Source: Sporosarcina sp. P32b (lineage in GTDB: Bacteria; Bacillota; Bacilli; Bacillales_A; Planococcaceae). Taken from it: DNA of 64,000 bases. Below the pieces are notes generated by a model. That model worked only from the letters and a program-made list of their open reading frames with translations, was not told the origin of the DNA and ran no database searches. The translations under genes and the position numbers were made by a program. Position 1 is the first letter of the stretch, and each line of letters opens with the position of its first letter. Shown piece by piece: positions 41,645 through 50,893 of the stretch. The stretch is from NCBI RefSeq assembly GCF_002743335.1, contig NZ_PDZB01000009.1:41653-105652 (forward strand), read 5' to 3'.

Positions 41645-42571
41645 ATGAAAGTAGTCAATAATATGGCGGAATTGATCGGTGATACTCCGCTAGTAAAAGT
41701 ACGAACACTCGGAGATGCGACTGGAGCCGAAGTGTATGTGAAATTGGAGTACTTTAATCCAAGCCGCAGTGTAAAAGATCGCGCGGCGTATCAAATGCTT
41801 GTAGAAGCCGAGAAAACTGGCGTTCTGAAACCGGGTGCCACGATTATTGAGCCGACGTCCGGCAACACGGGAATTGGCTTGGCAATGAACGCTGCTGCAA
41901 AAGGATATCCAGCCATTTTTGTTATGCCGGATAACTCGACGATTGAACGTATTAACTTAATGAAAGCGTATGGAGCAAAGGTTGTATTGACACCTAGCTC
42001 AGAACGTATGCCAGGTGCGATCGCTAAAGCGAATGAAATCTCAGAGTCCATCGACAATAGTTTTATTCCGATGCAATTTGAAAATGAAGCGAACCCTGAT
42101 AGTCATCGTCATACAACCGCTGTAGAAATTATAGAAGCCATTCAATCCATCGATCGTACATTAACTGCATTTGTTTGTACTTCAGGAACGGGTGGCACAG
42201 TAACAGGGACAGGTGAATCATTAAAGGAACATGATCCGGCCATTACAGTTCATGTGGTTGAGCCTGCAGGGTCACCGGTATTATCAGGTGGTAAACCAGG
42301 AAAGCATAAACTGGTAGGTACAAGTCCTGGGTTTATTCCAATTGTCTTAAATACCAATGTCTATGATGAAATTTTCCGTATTGAAGATGATGACGCATAT
42401 AATACGGTCAGACAATTTGCAAGACAAGAAGGTGTGTTGCTTGGGCCGTCAGGTGGTGCCTCTCTGTATGCTGCATTGCAAGTGGCAAAACGTTTAACAC
42501 CCGAAGATACAGTCGTTTGTATTGCGCCAGATTCTGGTGAAAGATATTTATCAAGTGATTTATTTCAATAA
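41645..42571 (+). CDS. cysK: Cysteine synthase A (O-acetylserine sulfhydrylase)
   Basis: The protein has 308 residues, the usual length. PLP-binding lysine in NPSRSVKDRAAYQM near residue 43, the substrate loop EPTSGNTGIGLAMNAAAKG near 67-82, and the phosphate loop TSGTGGTVTGTGESLKE near 178-194 are visible. It makes L-cysteine from O-acetylserine and sulfide. ATG 41645 follows AAGGTG. A strong terminator follows it, so the ABC importer downstream has its own promoter. The genetic linkage still suggests coordinated sulfur nutrition. Confidence 0.93.
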   Translation: MKVVNNMAELIGDTPLVKVRTLGDATGAEVYVKLEYFNPSRSVKDRAAYQMLVEAEKTGVLKPGATIIEPTSGNTGIGLAMNAAAKGYPAIFVMPDNSTIERINLMKAYGAKVVLTPSSERMPGAIAKANEISESIDNSFIPMQFENEANPDSHRHTTAVEIIEAIQSIDRTLTAFVCTSGTGGTVTGTGESLKEHDPAITVHVVEPAGSPVLSGGKPGKHKLVGTSPGFIPIVLNTNVYDEIFRIEDDDAYNTVRQFARQEGVLLGPSGGASLYAALQVAKRLTPEDTVVCIAPDSGERYLSSDLFQ

Positions 42572-42583
42572 CGCCTACTAGCA

Positions 42584-42616
42584 AAAACCTCTTCCAGCTT
42601 TGGGAAGAGGTTTTTT
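42584..42616 (+). terminator. cysK terminator
   Basis: AAAACCTCTTCC pairs with GGAAGAGGTTTT around CAGCTTTG and runs into T. Confidence 0.9.
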
Positions 42617-42665
42617 AGCGTAGGATTTCATGTTGAAAAGTTATGAAAACCCATTACTTATAGCG

Positions 42666-42741
42666 TTCAATCTATTGATTTCAAATAGATTGAAAAAATA
42701 ATCAGGAATTCTATTGACAAAACATACGTAAATGGTAGATT
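42666..42741 (+). promoter_or_regulatory. Promoter and upstream inverted repeat of sulfonate ABC operon
   Basis: A -35 TTGACA (42714-42719) with -10 TAGATT (42736-42741, 16-base spacer) precedes the operon. Just upstream a 10-bp perfect inverted repeat, TTCAATCTAT / ATAGATTGAA (42666-42675 and 42685-42694), may be a regulator site. Confidence 0.55.
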
Positions 42742-42820
42742 ATATATATACAAAACATATAAAGTTAGTAGGAATTAAAAAACGCGATGAAACGAAAAGT
42801 ATTTACGAGGGGGAATCGAC

Positions 42821-43663
42821 ATGTATTTGGAAATTGAAGGCATTGAAAAGAGCTTTCCCCACAAAGAAAAGGGAACGGTCAAAGTACTGGATAACATCAA
42901 TCTGGAAATAGAAAAAGGACAGTTTGTTTCCATTGTAGGTCCTTCTGGTTGCGGCAAGTCGACTATGTTGTATTTAATTGCGGGACTGGAAAAAGCGGAT
43001 CAAGGGAAAATCAGCATTAACGGTAAAGAAGTAAAAGGTTCAGGATCAGATCGAGTAGTCGTTTTCCAAGAAGCGGGGTTATTTCCTTGGCTGACAGTCC
43101 TCGATAACGTTACATACGGATTACATCTAAAGAAGATGTCAAAGAAAGAGGCGGAACAAAAAGCGATTGACATGCTGAAAATGGTGCACTTAGGAAATTA
43201 CGTAGATGCTTATCCGCATCAATTATCCGGAGGAATGAAGCAACGTGTAGCGATCGCCCGTGCGCTTGTGATGGAGCCAGATATTTTGTTGATGGATGAA
43301 CCCTTCGCAGCATTGGATGAACAGACACGCATGGTGCTTCATAAGGAGCTATTGGATATTTGGAGAAAAACAAAAGTAACGGTACTCTTCATTACGCATA
43401 ATATTCGGGAAGCAGTATTGCTTTCACAAAAAATTGTCGTCTTTGCGACACGTCCAGGGAAAATCAAAAAAACGTTTATTTCAAATGATTCAAAGGATGG
43501 CGTTATGCCGAGTGATGTGACGTTGCAACTTGAAAAGCAGATTTTAGCTGAGCTTCAAGAAGAAATAGAGAAAGTGTTGAAGGAGGAGATGGGCGATGAC
43601 TACAGCTTTAAGACGAATAGTGTTTCTCGGGATACTAGTGGCGATATGGGAAGTCACATCTAA
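42821..43663 (+). CDS. ABC transporter ATPase, sulfonate/nitrate type
   Basis: The protein has 280 residues. It is an ABC ATPase of the SsuB/TauB/NrtD family: Walker A GPSGCGKS near 46, the Q-loop VVFQEAGLFPW, signature LSGGMKQRVAIARALV near 134-149, and Walker B ILLMDEPFAALDE. It energises import of an organosulfur compound or related anion. The C-terminus runs 68 bases into the permease gene (43596-43663), a long overlap with a good internal ribosome site; translation is probably coupled. Confidence 0.92.
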   Translation: MYLEIEGIEKSFPHKEKGTVKVLDNINLEIEKGQFVSIVGPSGCGKSTMLYLIAGLEKADQGKISINGKEVKGSGSDRVVVFQEAGLFPWLTVLDNVTYGLHLKKMSKKEAEQKAIDMLKMVHLGNYVDAYPHQLSGGMKQRVAIARALVMEPDILLMDEPFAALDEQTRMVLHKELLDIWRKTKVTVLFITHNIREAVLLSQKIVVFATRPGKIKKTFISNDSKDGVMPSDVTLQLEKQILAELQEEIEKVLKEEMGDDYSFKTNSVSRDTSGDMGSHI

Positions 43664-44351
43664 GCTATCGGATTTACCCGATTTTATGTTTCCGAGTTTT
43701 ACACAAGTCATGTCGACCTTAATTTCTGGTCTCATCTCCGGTCAAATCCTGATTGCGATCGGTGCAAGTCTAAGCAGATTATTAATCGGATTCACCATTG
43801 CTTCCATACTTGGTTTGGTGCTTGGTTATTTAATTTGGCGTTACAAAATAGTGGAAGACACACTTGGTTTTCTTGTAACAGCTTTACAATCTATTCCAAG
43901 TATCGTCTGGTTCCCGCTAGCAATTATCTGGTTTGGACTCAATGATTTTGCTATTTTATTTATCGTTACACTAGGGGCTACTTGGACAATGATCGTCAAT
44001 GCAACGAGCGGATTTAAAAACGTACCGGTATTATACCAACGCGTTGCTAAATCACTTGGGTCTAGTGGCTTTCACTTTTTGCGGACGGTGATTTTGCCAG
44101 CATCCGTACCCCAATTGATTTCTGGTTTACGTATCGCTTGGGCATTCTCATGGCGCGCACTCATGGCAGGGGAGCTATTAGGTGCGAGCGTCGGTCTCGG
44201 TCAACTACTAGAATCAGGACGCGCACTTGGTCAAATGGATTTAGTTATTTCTGTCATGATCATCATTGGTGTGATCGGTACGATTATGGATAATGTATTA
44301 TTCTTACGTTTGGAACGCAGTGTAGAAAGAAAATGGGGAATACGGGCGTAA
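43596..44351 (+). CDS. ABC transporter permease, sulfonate/nitrate type
   Basis: The protein has 251 residues with about six membrane segments. It is a BPD_transp_1 permease with the EAA loop in RVAKSLGSSGFHFLRTVILPA then SVPQLISGLRIAWAFSWRAL near 147-187. ATG 43596 follows AAGGAGGAG and is nested in the ATPase gene's last codons. It forms the membrane channel with the ATPase and takes substrate from the binding protein downstream. Its best match is the SsuC/TauC group. Confidence 0.9.
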   Translation: MTTALRRIVFLGILVAIWEVTSKLSDLPDFMFPSFTQVMSTLISGLISGQILIAIGASLSRLLIGFTIASILGLVLGYLIWRYKIVEDTLGFLVTALQSIPSIVWFPLAIIWFGLNDFAILFIVTLGATWTMIVNATSGFKNVPVLYQRVAKSLGSSGFHFLRTVILPASVPQLISGLRIAWAFSWRALMAGELLGASVGLGQLLESGRALGQMDLVISVMIIIGVIGTIMDNVLFLRLERSVERKWGIRA

Positions 44352-44378
44352 CACGCTCAAAGAAAAGGGGATTATTAT

Positions 44379-45383
44379 ATGAATAAGAAACGATTAGGTG
44401 TACTGCTTTCTGTATTGGCAATTGTGGGGATTTTATCAGGATGTGGGAAAACAGAAGAAGGCAGTGCAGATAAAAAGGAAGTAAAGATTGGATACTTTCC
44501 AAATTTAACACATATCGCAACAATTGTCGGACTAGAGAATAATTATTTCGCAGAAGAATTCGGTGAAGATATCAAGATCACAACGAAGACAGTGAGTAAC
44601 GGTGGATTATTCATGGAGGCAATGGCTTCTAATTCCATTGATATCGGAACAGTTGGACCTGGACCTGTAATTAATTATTATGTAAAAGATCCAAAGTATC
44701 ATATTGTCTCTGGCGCAGTAAACGGCGGTGCGGTATTGGTAGCTAACGGTAAAAGTGGAATTAATGAATTGGCGGATCTAGACGGCAAGAGAGTTGCGAT
44801 TCCCGTAATTGGTAGTACACAGGATGTTATGTTGCGTAAAGCGTTGAAAGATGTGGATCTAAAGGCAAAAGCTAACGGTGGAACAGTTGAGTTTTTCGCA
44901 GCGGCACCAGCGGATACAGCTACCTTATTTATTCAAGATTCAGTTGATGCAGCAGCAACACAAGAGCCTTGGGGATATATTTTACAAAATCAAGCAGGTG
45001 GCAAACTGATTCTCGATTGGGAAGATTTTGCTTGGGGTAAAGAATCTACGAACACTGTTGTCGCAACAAGCGATGCGTTTTTGAAAAATGAAAAACTATC
45101 GACAGCTTATTTAACAGCTCACGCAAAAGCAGTTCAGTTCATTCGTGATGAGCCTGAAAAAGCACAAGAACTAGTAGTGAAGCACATCAAAGACCTAACG
45201 GGTAAAGAAATAGCTAGTGATGAATTAGAAGCAGCTTTCACTCGAATTGAAGTGACTACAGATGTAAATGAAGAGGTATTGCAAGAGATGGCTGATATTA
45301 GTCAAGAAGCAGATTATATCAAGACGAATGAAATTGATGGCTTGATTGATCTTGAAGCAATTAAAAAAATTACAGCAAACTAA
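44379..45383 (+). CDS. ABC substrate-binding lipoprotein, sulfonate/taurine type
   Basis: The protein has 334 residues. Lipoprotein signal with LSGC (lipid Cys near residue 22). The mature protein has the SsuA/TauA-like start VKIGYFPNLTHIATIVGLEN, then SNSIDIGTVGPGPVINYYVK and AAPADTATLFIQDSVDAA. It captures organosulfonates or a similar anion outside the membrane. The operon lacks a sulfonate monooxygenase (SsuD/TauD), so that enzyme must be elsewhere or the substrate is different. It is close to YtlA-like sulfur-linked proteins. Confidence 0.88.
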   Translation: MNKKRLGVLLSVLAIVGILSGCGKTEEGSADKKEVKIGYFPNLTHIATIVGLENNYFAEEFGEDIKITTKTVSNGGLFMEAMASNSIDIGTVGPGPVINYYVKDPKYHIVSGAVNGGAVLVANGKSGINELADLDGKRVAIPVIGSTQDVMLRKALKDVDLKAKANGGTVEFFAAAPADTATLFIQDSVDAAATQEPWGYILQNQAGGKLILDWEDFAWGKESTNTVVATSDAFLKNEKLSTAYLTAHAKAVQFIRDEPEKAQELVVKHIKDLTGKEIASDELEAAFTRIEVTTDVNEEVLQEMADISQEADYIKTNEIDGLIDLEAIKKITAN

Positions 45384-45390
45384 TACCAAG

Positions 45391-45419
45391 CGGGTATCCA
45401 TTGTGGATACTCGTTTTTC
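45391..45419 (+). terminator. Sulfonate ABC operon terminator
   Basis: CGGGTATCCA pairs with TGGATACTCG (one G.U) around TTG and runs into TTTTT. Confidence 0.88.
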
Positions 45420-45509
45420 TATGTCCGTATCGTTTGATAAGTAGCGATAAAACAGGATATGCTAGTATATAGATAGAACATAATTTCGCTAGTTGAAAGG
45501 ATGAGGACA

Positions 45510-46229
45510 GTGCTGGCAGATTTATTAAACGAATCGAAACGTACTATCGTCTACACAGGAGCAGGGATGTCGACAGAAAGCGGGCTACCCGATTTTCGTT
45601 CCGCTAAAACGGGCATGTGGGAAACAGAAGATCCTGCCAAAGTGGCAAGCGTAACAGCTCTCAATCAGCAAGTGGAACAGTTTTTCCAGTTTTATAAACA
45701 ACGTGTCATTGCGGCAAAAGAAACAGGACCGCATAAAGGACATGATATTTTAGCTAAGTGGGAAAAAGACGGTTTGATCAATGGAATTATTACGCAAAAC
45801 GTCGATGGTTTCCATACGATGGCGGGCTCGAAAAACGTCATGGAACTTCATGGCACCCTTCGCAATGTCCATTGTGAAACATGTGGAAAAGCATATGGGA
45901 ACGAACGTTACGAACTTGATGAGTTTTACTGCGATTGTGGCGGTACGTTACGTCCGTCCGTTGTGTTATTCGGAGAAATGTTGCCGGAAGAAGCATTTAT
46001 TCAAGCGATATTTGAAAGTGAGAAAGCAGATCTTTTCATTGTCCTTGGATCATCATTAACCGTTACACCTGCAAATCAATTTCCATTGATCGCAAAAGAG
46101 CAAGGCGCGAAGTTGGTCATTATCAATATGGAACCTACAGAAATGGATCGCTTTGCCGATCTCGTTATCAATGAACGTAAAATTGGAGAAATACTGAATG
46201 AAGCAGATCAAAAAGTAGATAGTAAGTAA
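45510..46229 (+). CDS. NAD-dependent protein deacylase (sirtuin)
   Basis: The protein has 239 residues. GTG 45510 is well spaced from AAAGGATGAGG; ATG 45501 is inside that site. It is a Sir2-family deacetylase: GAGMSTESGLPDFRS near 20-34, TQNVDGFH near 99, HGTL near 117, and zinc ligands CETC and CDC near 124-145. It removes acyl groups from protein lysines with NAD and could regulate AcsA, matching SrtN. It has its own terminator. Confidence 0.92.
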   Translation: MLADLLNESKRTIVYTGAGMSTESGLPDFRSAKTGMWETEDPAKVASVTALNQQVEQFFQFYKQRVIAAKETGPHKGHDILAKWEKDGLINGIITQNVDGFHTMAGSKNVMELHGTLRNVHCETCGKAYGNERYELDEFYCDCGGTLRPSVVLFGEMLPEEAFIQAIFESEKADLFIVLGSSLTVTPANQFPLIAKEQGAKLVIINMEPTEMDRFADLVINERKIGEILNEADQKVDSK

Positions 46230-46232
46230 GTT

Positions 46233-46312
46233 GAGACAGAAGAATGAGCGTAGTAGACGAGTAATTTTTATACCACTTCTCTAGTACGCTATTCTTCTTG
46301 TCTCCATTTTTA
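46233..46312 (+). terminator. Sirtuin gene terminator
   Basis: A long imperfect stem, GAGACaGAAGAATgAGCGTA with TACGCTATTCTTCtTGTCTC, is followed by TTTTT. Confidence 0.75.
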
Positions 46313-46335
46313 CAGATAAAGAGAGGGGAAACATC

Positions 46336-47490
46336 TTGAAAATTTTCCACACTGCAGACTGGCATCTCGGCAAGCTCGTGCAAGGAGTGTATATGACTGA
46401 AGATCAGCGTTATATTTTACAAGCCTTTATAGAAGAAATTAAGAGAGAACAACCGGATGCGATCATTATCGCGGGGGACCTGTATGATCGTGCAATACCG
46501 CCAACGGAAGCGGTAGGGCTGTTGAATGAGGTTTTACAGGAAATTGTCATCGATTTGAAAATTCCTGTCATGGCTATTGCAGGAAACCACGATAGCCCTA
46601 GCCGCCTTCATTTTGGAAGTACGTTCATGAAAAATCAAGGGTTATACATAACAGGAGAATTATCTCCGCACTTGTCACCAATAAAGCTCCAAGACGAATA
46701 TGGTGATGTCTATTTTCATTTAATTCCATACGCAGATCCTTCGATCGTTCGTCACGTGCTCGGAGATGAGTCGATTTCTAGTCATCAGCAAGCTATGAAA
46801 AAAATCATCGAGCGTATAGAACAGTCAATGGACAAAGATGCTCGACATGTTCTAGTGGGTCACGCGTTCATTACGAAGCATGGTGAGAAAGAAGAGAATA
46901 CTAGTGACGCAGAACGACCATTATCGATTGGTGGAGCTGAATATATTTCATCAGATGTATTTGAGCCGTTTCATTATACAGCGCTTGGTCATTTACATCA
47001 GGCGCATTTTGTAGGCAATGAAACTATTCGTTATTCTGGTTCGCCATTAAAGTATTCTATTTCCGAAGAGAATCATCAAAAGGGCTACCTCATTGTGGAG
47101 TTAGGAGAAAATGGCGAAGTGGAAATTGAGAAAAGGCTACTGACTCCTCTTCATGATGTACGAACAGTTGAAGGCACGATGGAAGATATAGTAGAGATGC
47201 CACACAATGAAGATTATGTGTTCGTCAAACTGCTGGATACGGTGCCGGTCATACAACCGATGGAGAAAATTCGTTCCGTCTTTCCGAATGCGATGCATGT
47301 AGAACGTAAACTATTTGCTTCTTCTACAGACAGCCTAGGCGGAACAGTTAATGTGGAGAAAAAAGAAGACGACCAAACGATGTTTGCTTCCTTCTTTAAA
47401 GAACTTCAAGGCGAAGAAGTAGATGAAGAAACGAAAGAGCTATTCGCTGAAGTTTTGTGGGATGTTATGAAGGAGGAAGATCGTGCATGA
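46336..47490 (+). CDS. sbcD: Nuclease SbcD subunit (Mre11-like)
   Basis: The protein has 384 residues. It is the Mre11-like phosphoesterase of the SbcCD DNA-end nuclease: FHTADWHLGK with metal ligands D8/H10, AGDLYDRAIPP near 49, GNHDSPSRL near 84, and VGHAFITKHG and LGHLHQAH near 174 and 217. Start is TTG 46336 after GAGAGGGG. Its last four bases overlap sbcC (ATGA). It forms a complex that opens hairpins and processes double-strand breaks. Confidence 0.95.
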   Translation: MKIFHTADWHLGKLVQGVYMTEDQRYILQAFIEEIKREQPDAIIIAGDLYDRAIPPTEAVGLLNEVLQEIVIDLKIPVMAIAGNHDSPSRLHFGSTFMKNQGLYITGELSPHLSPIKLQDEYGDVYFHLIPYADPSIVRHVLGDESISSHQQAMKKIIERIEQSMDKDARHVLVGHAFITKHGEKEENTSDAERPLSIGGAEYISSDVFEPFHYTALGHLHQAHFVGNETIRYSGSPLKYSISEENHQKGYLIVELGENGEVEIEKRLLTPLHDVRTVEGTMEDIVEMPHNEDYVFVKLLDTVPVIQPMEKIRSVFPNAMHVERKLFASSTDSLGGTVNVEKKEDDQTMFASFFKELQGEEVDEETKELFAEVLWDVMKEEDRA

Positions 47491-50400
47491 AACCCATTAC
47501 ATTAACGATGACGGCATTTGGGCCGTATAAAGATAAGGAAATAGTTGATTTTCGTGATTTGAAAGATCATCGTTTATTTGTCATTTCCGGAAAAACGGGT
47601 GCAGGAAAAACTACGATCTTCGATGGCATTTGCTTCGCATTATACGGACAGGCAAGTGGAGAGGATCGCACCGATACGAAAGCATTGCGCAGTCAGTTTG
47701 CAGACGATGAAATTCAGACGACTGTAGAATTGACGTTCGATATCCATAAGCGTAGATTCCGAGTCGTGCGTCAAATTCCTTACAGAAAAAAGGGCAATAA
47801 ATCGGATACTTTAGGTCGCTGTGAATTATTTGAAGAAAAAGATGGGCAATTCATTCCGGCGGTTGATCGCCAAATTGTTACCGAAGTAAATGATAAGATT
47901 GAACAATTGTTAGGCTTTACGCATGCACAATTTAGTCAAATCATGATGTTGCCTCAGGGAGAATTTCGTAAGTTCTTGACATCTGATACAGCGAATAAAG
48001 AAGCGATCATGCGTAAAATATTTAAAACTGAACCGTATCAGAAAATTGTTGAACGGTTAAAAGTGAAAAAAGAAAAAGCGAACGTGGAATACCTTCGAGA
48101 AAAACAGATGAGTGATGCGATTCTTCATCAAATTCCAGCAAAGTTACCTGCGCGCGACTCTTTAATCTTTACAGAATTACAGTCAGAGTACCCGAATTAC
48201 TATCAGCTCGTATTAGGTCTTCAACAAGAACATGCACATCATGAGACGCAATCTAAAGAAACACATAAAGAATACACTAGACTCTATACCTTTCATAACG
48301 AAAAACAACAGGCGCTACATGATGCGCGTTCAATTAATGAACAATTTACAAAGCTGCTCCAACGACAAAACGAATTAGATGGCTTGCAGGCGAAACAACT
48401 AGAGATGAAAAGTCTTGAACAGCAATTACAGCAAGCTGAACGGGCTGCGAGATTAGAAGATGTAGAACATCAAGTAAAGACGAATCAGATTGAATGGCAG
48501 AAGAAAGAGCGTAGCTACTCTGATGCTGTTACGTTTCTAGCGGATGCAGAAGAAAAGCTAGTGTCCGCACAGGCTTCTTACAATGAGGAACTAGCGAAAG
48601 AATCTGAGCGAAATGAAGTAAAAGAACAGTTGCTTACGCTACATAATTTACTTCCAACCGTTTCGGGACTCACTGCACAACGTCAAGTGTTAGAGTCACT
48701 CAAGAACACGGTCGACCAAGTGGAGAAATCCTTGCTAGTAAATCAGCAATCATCCACGCAACAAAAAGAATCTATTATAGTTCAAAAAAATGAAATTAAA
48801 GAGTTGGAAACTTCATTAGAAGAATATGAACAGTTGTTGGACCAACTTGCGATTAGCAAAGCCATTGCAAAACTAGTAGCTTCATACAGCCAACAACTAG
48901 CACAACGACAAGAACTTGAGGCGCAGTATGAAACGGCTAAGCAACAAGTGGGGCATTATACAGATGCCTATCAAGCCCTTGAGAATCGTTGGATTAGTAA
49001 TCAGGCGGTAGTTCTTGCTGCTTCACTTCATGATGGAGAGTCTTGCCCAGTTTGCGGGAGTATCGACCATCCAGCTAAAGCTGGTGGTGTAGAAGCCGAG
49101 CACGTATCAAAGCAACAAATAGACACGGCTAAGCTGGAGTTAACGAATAAAGAACAGATTTTCCATACTAAGCAAGCGGAATTGCAACAAGTCCAGCAAC
49201 GTATTGAATTAATTGAAGCGGAATTGAAAGAGCACCAAGTAGATTTGCATCGCGATTATCAAAAAGAACATGTAGAACTGACGGAGAAAGTAGCTGTCCT
49301 TAGAAATAAGCGAGAGTTATTGAAACAAAAGAAAGACAAGATAAATGAAGCGGAAAAGTCCATGGAAGAACTTACCGAAGAAATGAAGAAATTAGAATTG
49401 CAGCGAAATGAATCAAAAGGAGAGCTTGAAACGAAGCGAGCCCTCTATAACTATGCACTCACTAAGATTCCTGAAAACTTACAGGAACTATCCGCATTGC
49501 AACAACAAATTGCATCTAAAGAAACAACTAGTCAGAAACTTGAAAGTGCTTGGAAGGCTGTTCAACAGAACTTACAAGACGCTTCAACTGAGGTAACAAA
49601 ATGGGAATCTCGTGAAGTTCTGGAGAAAAAGTCTCTAGCGGATATGAAAGAGAAATTGGATCAAAGTTCGGCTTTCTTTTCAAAACGGCTGACCGAAGAG
49701 GGCTTTACTTCGGAAGAGAAGTATATACAAGTGAAACTGCCAACGTCAAAACGCCAGGCTATACAACAACAACTTCAAGTGTTTGCCCAAACGCTTCATA
49801 CGTTAAAATCTTCCATAGAAGAACTCAAAAAGACAGTTGAAGGCAAACAGCCAACTGATATTGAAATCATAGAGCAACAAGTAGAAGCGCTGAAAACACA
49901 ATATGAAGAAGCATTTGCGCAGTACAATCAATCAAAGGCATGGGAACAAGCGGCACAGGATCTTCATAATGAATTAGAAACAAGTAAAACTAAGGAAGCA
50001 GAGCTAGAAAAGACCTATGGAAAGATTGCGAATCTCTATGATATAGTCCGCGGTCAAAACCATTTGAAGATTTCCTTTGAGCGTTATATTCAAATCGAGT
50101 ATTTAGAGCGTATCATTCAAGCAGCGAATATTCGTCTTCGCGACCTATCAAATGGACAATATGAACTCGTCCGCAGTGATCGTCAGGAAACCAGAGGGAA
50201 ACAAAGTGGATTAGGTATTGACGTTCATGACGCGTATACAGGACAGACACGAGACGTTAAGACGTTATCAGGTGGTGAAAAGTTTAACGCCTCCTTATGT
50301 TTGGCGCTGGGTATGGCAGATGTCATTCAAAGCTTCCAAGGTGCTGTTCGTATGGAGACGATGTTTATTGATGAAGGATTTGGTGCATTGGATGAGGAGG

Positions 50401-50561
50401 CTATCCAAAAAGCTATTGATACACTGATCGCTCTTCAACAGTCGGGTAGAATGATCGGTATTATTTCACATATCGATGAAATGAAAGAGGCTATACCTGC
50501 TACATTGCAAGTAACCAAGTTGAAAGAAGGTTACAGCAAGACGAAATTTGTTTTGACTTGA
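47487..50561 (+). CDS. sbcC: Nuclease SbcC subunit (Rad50-like ATPase)
   Basis: The protein has 1024 residues. Walker A SGKTGAGKTTIFD near 33-45 opens the N-terminal half-ATPase. Two long coiled-coil arms, rich in Gln, Glu and Lys, meet at the zinc hook CPVC near residue 520 (ESCPVCGSIDHPA). The C-terminal signature LSGGEKFNASLCLALGMAD near 926 and Walker B MFIDEGFGALDEEA near 962 complete the ABC ATPase. ATG 47487 overlaps the sbcD stop. Partner of SbcD in hairpin-DNA nuclease work. Confidence 0.95.
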   Translation: MKPITLTMTAFGPYKDKEIVDFRDLKDHRLFVISGKTGAGKTTIFDGICFALYGQASGEDRTDTKALRSQFADDEIQTTVELTFDIHKRRFRVVRQIPYRKKGNKSDTLGRCELFEEKDGQFIPAVDRQIVTEVNDKIEQLLGFTHAQFSQIMMLPQGEFRKFLTSDTANKEAIMRKIFKTEPYQKIVERLKVKKEKANVEYLREKQMSDAILHQIPAKLPARDSLIFTELQSEYPNYYQLVLGLQQEHAHHETQSKETHKEYTRLYTFHNEKQQALHDARSINEQFTKLLQRQNELDGLQAKQLEMKSLEQQLQQAERAARLEDVEHQVKTNQIEWQKKERSYSDAVTFLADAEEKLVSAQASYNEELAKESERNEVKEQLLTLHNLLPTVSGLTAQRQVLESLKNTVDQVEKSLLVNQQSSTQQKESIIVQKNEIKELETSLEEYEQLLDQLAISKAIAKLVASYSQQLAQRQELEAQYETAKQQVGHYTDAYQALENRWISNQAVVLAASLHDGESCPVCGSIDHPAKAGGVEAEHVSKQQIDTAKLELTNKEQIFHTKQAELQQVQQRIELIEAELKEHQVDLHRDYQKEHVELTEKVAVLRNKRELLKQKKDKINEAEKSMEELTEEMKKLELQRNESKGELETKRALYNYALTKIPENLQELSALQQQIASKETTSQKLESAWKAVQQNLQDASTEVTKWESREVLEKKSLADMKEKLDQSSAFFSKRLTEEGFTSEEKYIQVKLPTSKRQAIQQQLQVFAQTLHTLKSSIEELKKTVEGKQPTDIEIIEQQVEALKTQYEEAFAQYNQSKAWEQAAQDLHNELETSKTKEAELEKTYGKIANLYDIVRGQNHLKISFERYIQIEYLERIIQAANIRLRDLSNGQYELVRSDRQETRGKQSGLGIDVHDAYTGQTRDVKTLSGGEKFNASLCLALGMADVIQSFQGAVRMETMFIDEGFGALDEEAIQKAIDTLIALQQSGRMIGIISHIDEMKEAIPATLQVTKLKEGYSKTKFVLT

Positions 50562-50586
50562 TGGAATAGTTTTTGAATCGTAGGCA

Positions 50587-50643
50587 AGTTTTGGGGGAGT
50601 AGCGTGGCACTGTTAATCGACTCTGCTATGGAAACCCAAAACT
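50587..50643. other. Inverted repeat/imperfect hairpin after sbcC
   Basis: AGTTTTGGG (50587-50595) and CCCAAAACT (50635-50643) form a 9-bp perfect stem around a 39-base interior. The interior holds a weaker GTAGC/GCTAT helix. There is no T run directly after it. It may be a structured 3' UTR or a small repeat element. Confidence 0.45.
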
Positions 50644-50689
50644 GCTTTCTATTTAATTTAGTTGTTTACATTTATTTTCTTATTAGTCT

Positions 50690-50717
50690 AAACTGATCTC
50701 TTTTGAGGTCAGTTTTT
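50690..50717 (+). terminator. sbcDC terminator
   Basis: AACTGATCTC pairs with GAGGTCAGTT around TTTT, then a T run. It lies 130 bases after sbcC. Confidence 0.85.
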
Positions 50718-50893
50718 TCTGTTTTGAGAACTCTATTGTAATTCAGCTTAAATAGTCAGTAAGTTAGCAATATAGACAAAAATTAAATGATTTGACTGGC
50801 TGTTGATTTTCTAAATAGGGAAGAGTAATATAAGGGAACGTGATATATTGCATACAAATAAGTGCTGTTGACTTTGGGAGGAATTTTATACAT
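50718..50893. other. brnQ upstream region
   Basis: About 175 bases between the terminator and brnQ. It must hold the brnQ promoter. A TTGACT-like box near 50801 or 50868 is a weak -35 candidate. No T-box or leader hairpin is evident. Confidence 0.4.
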
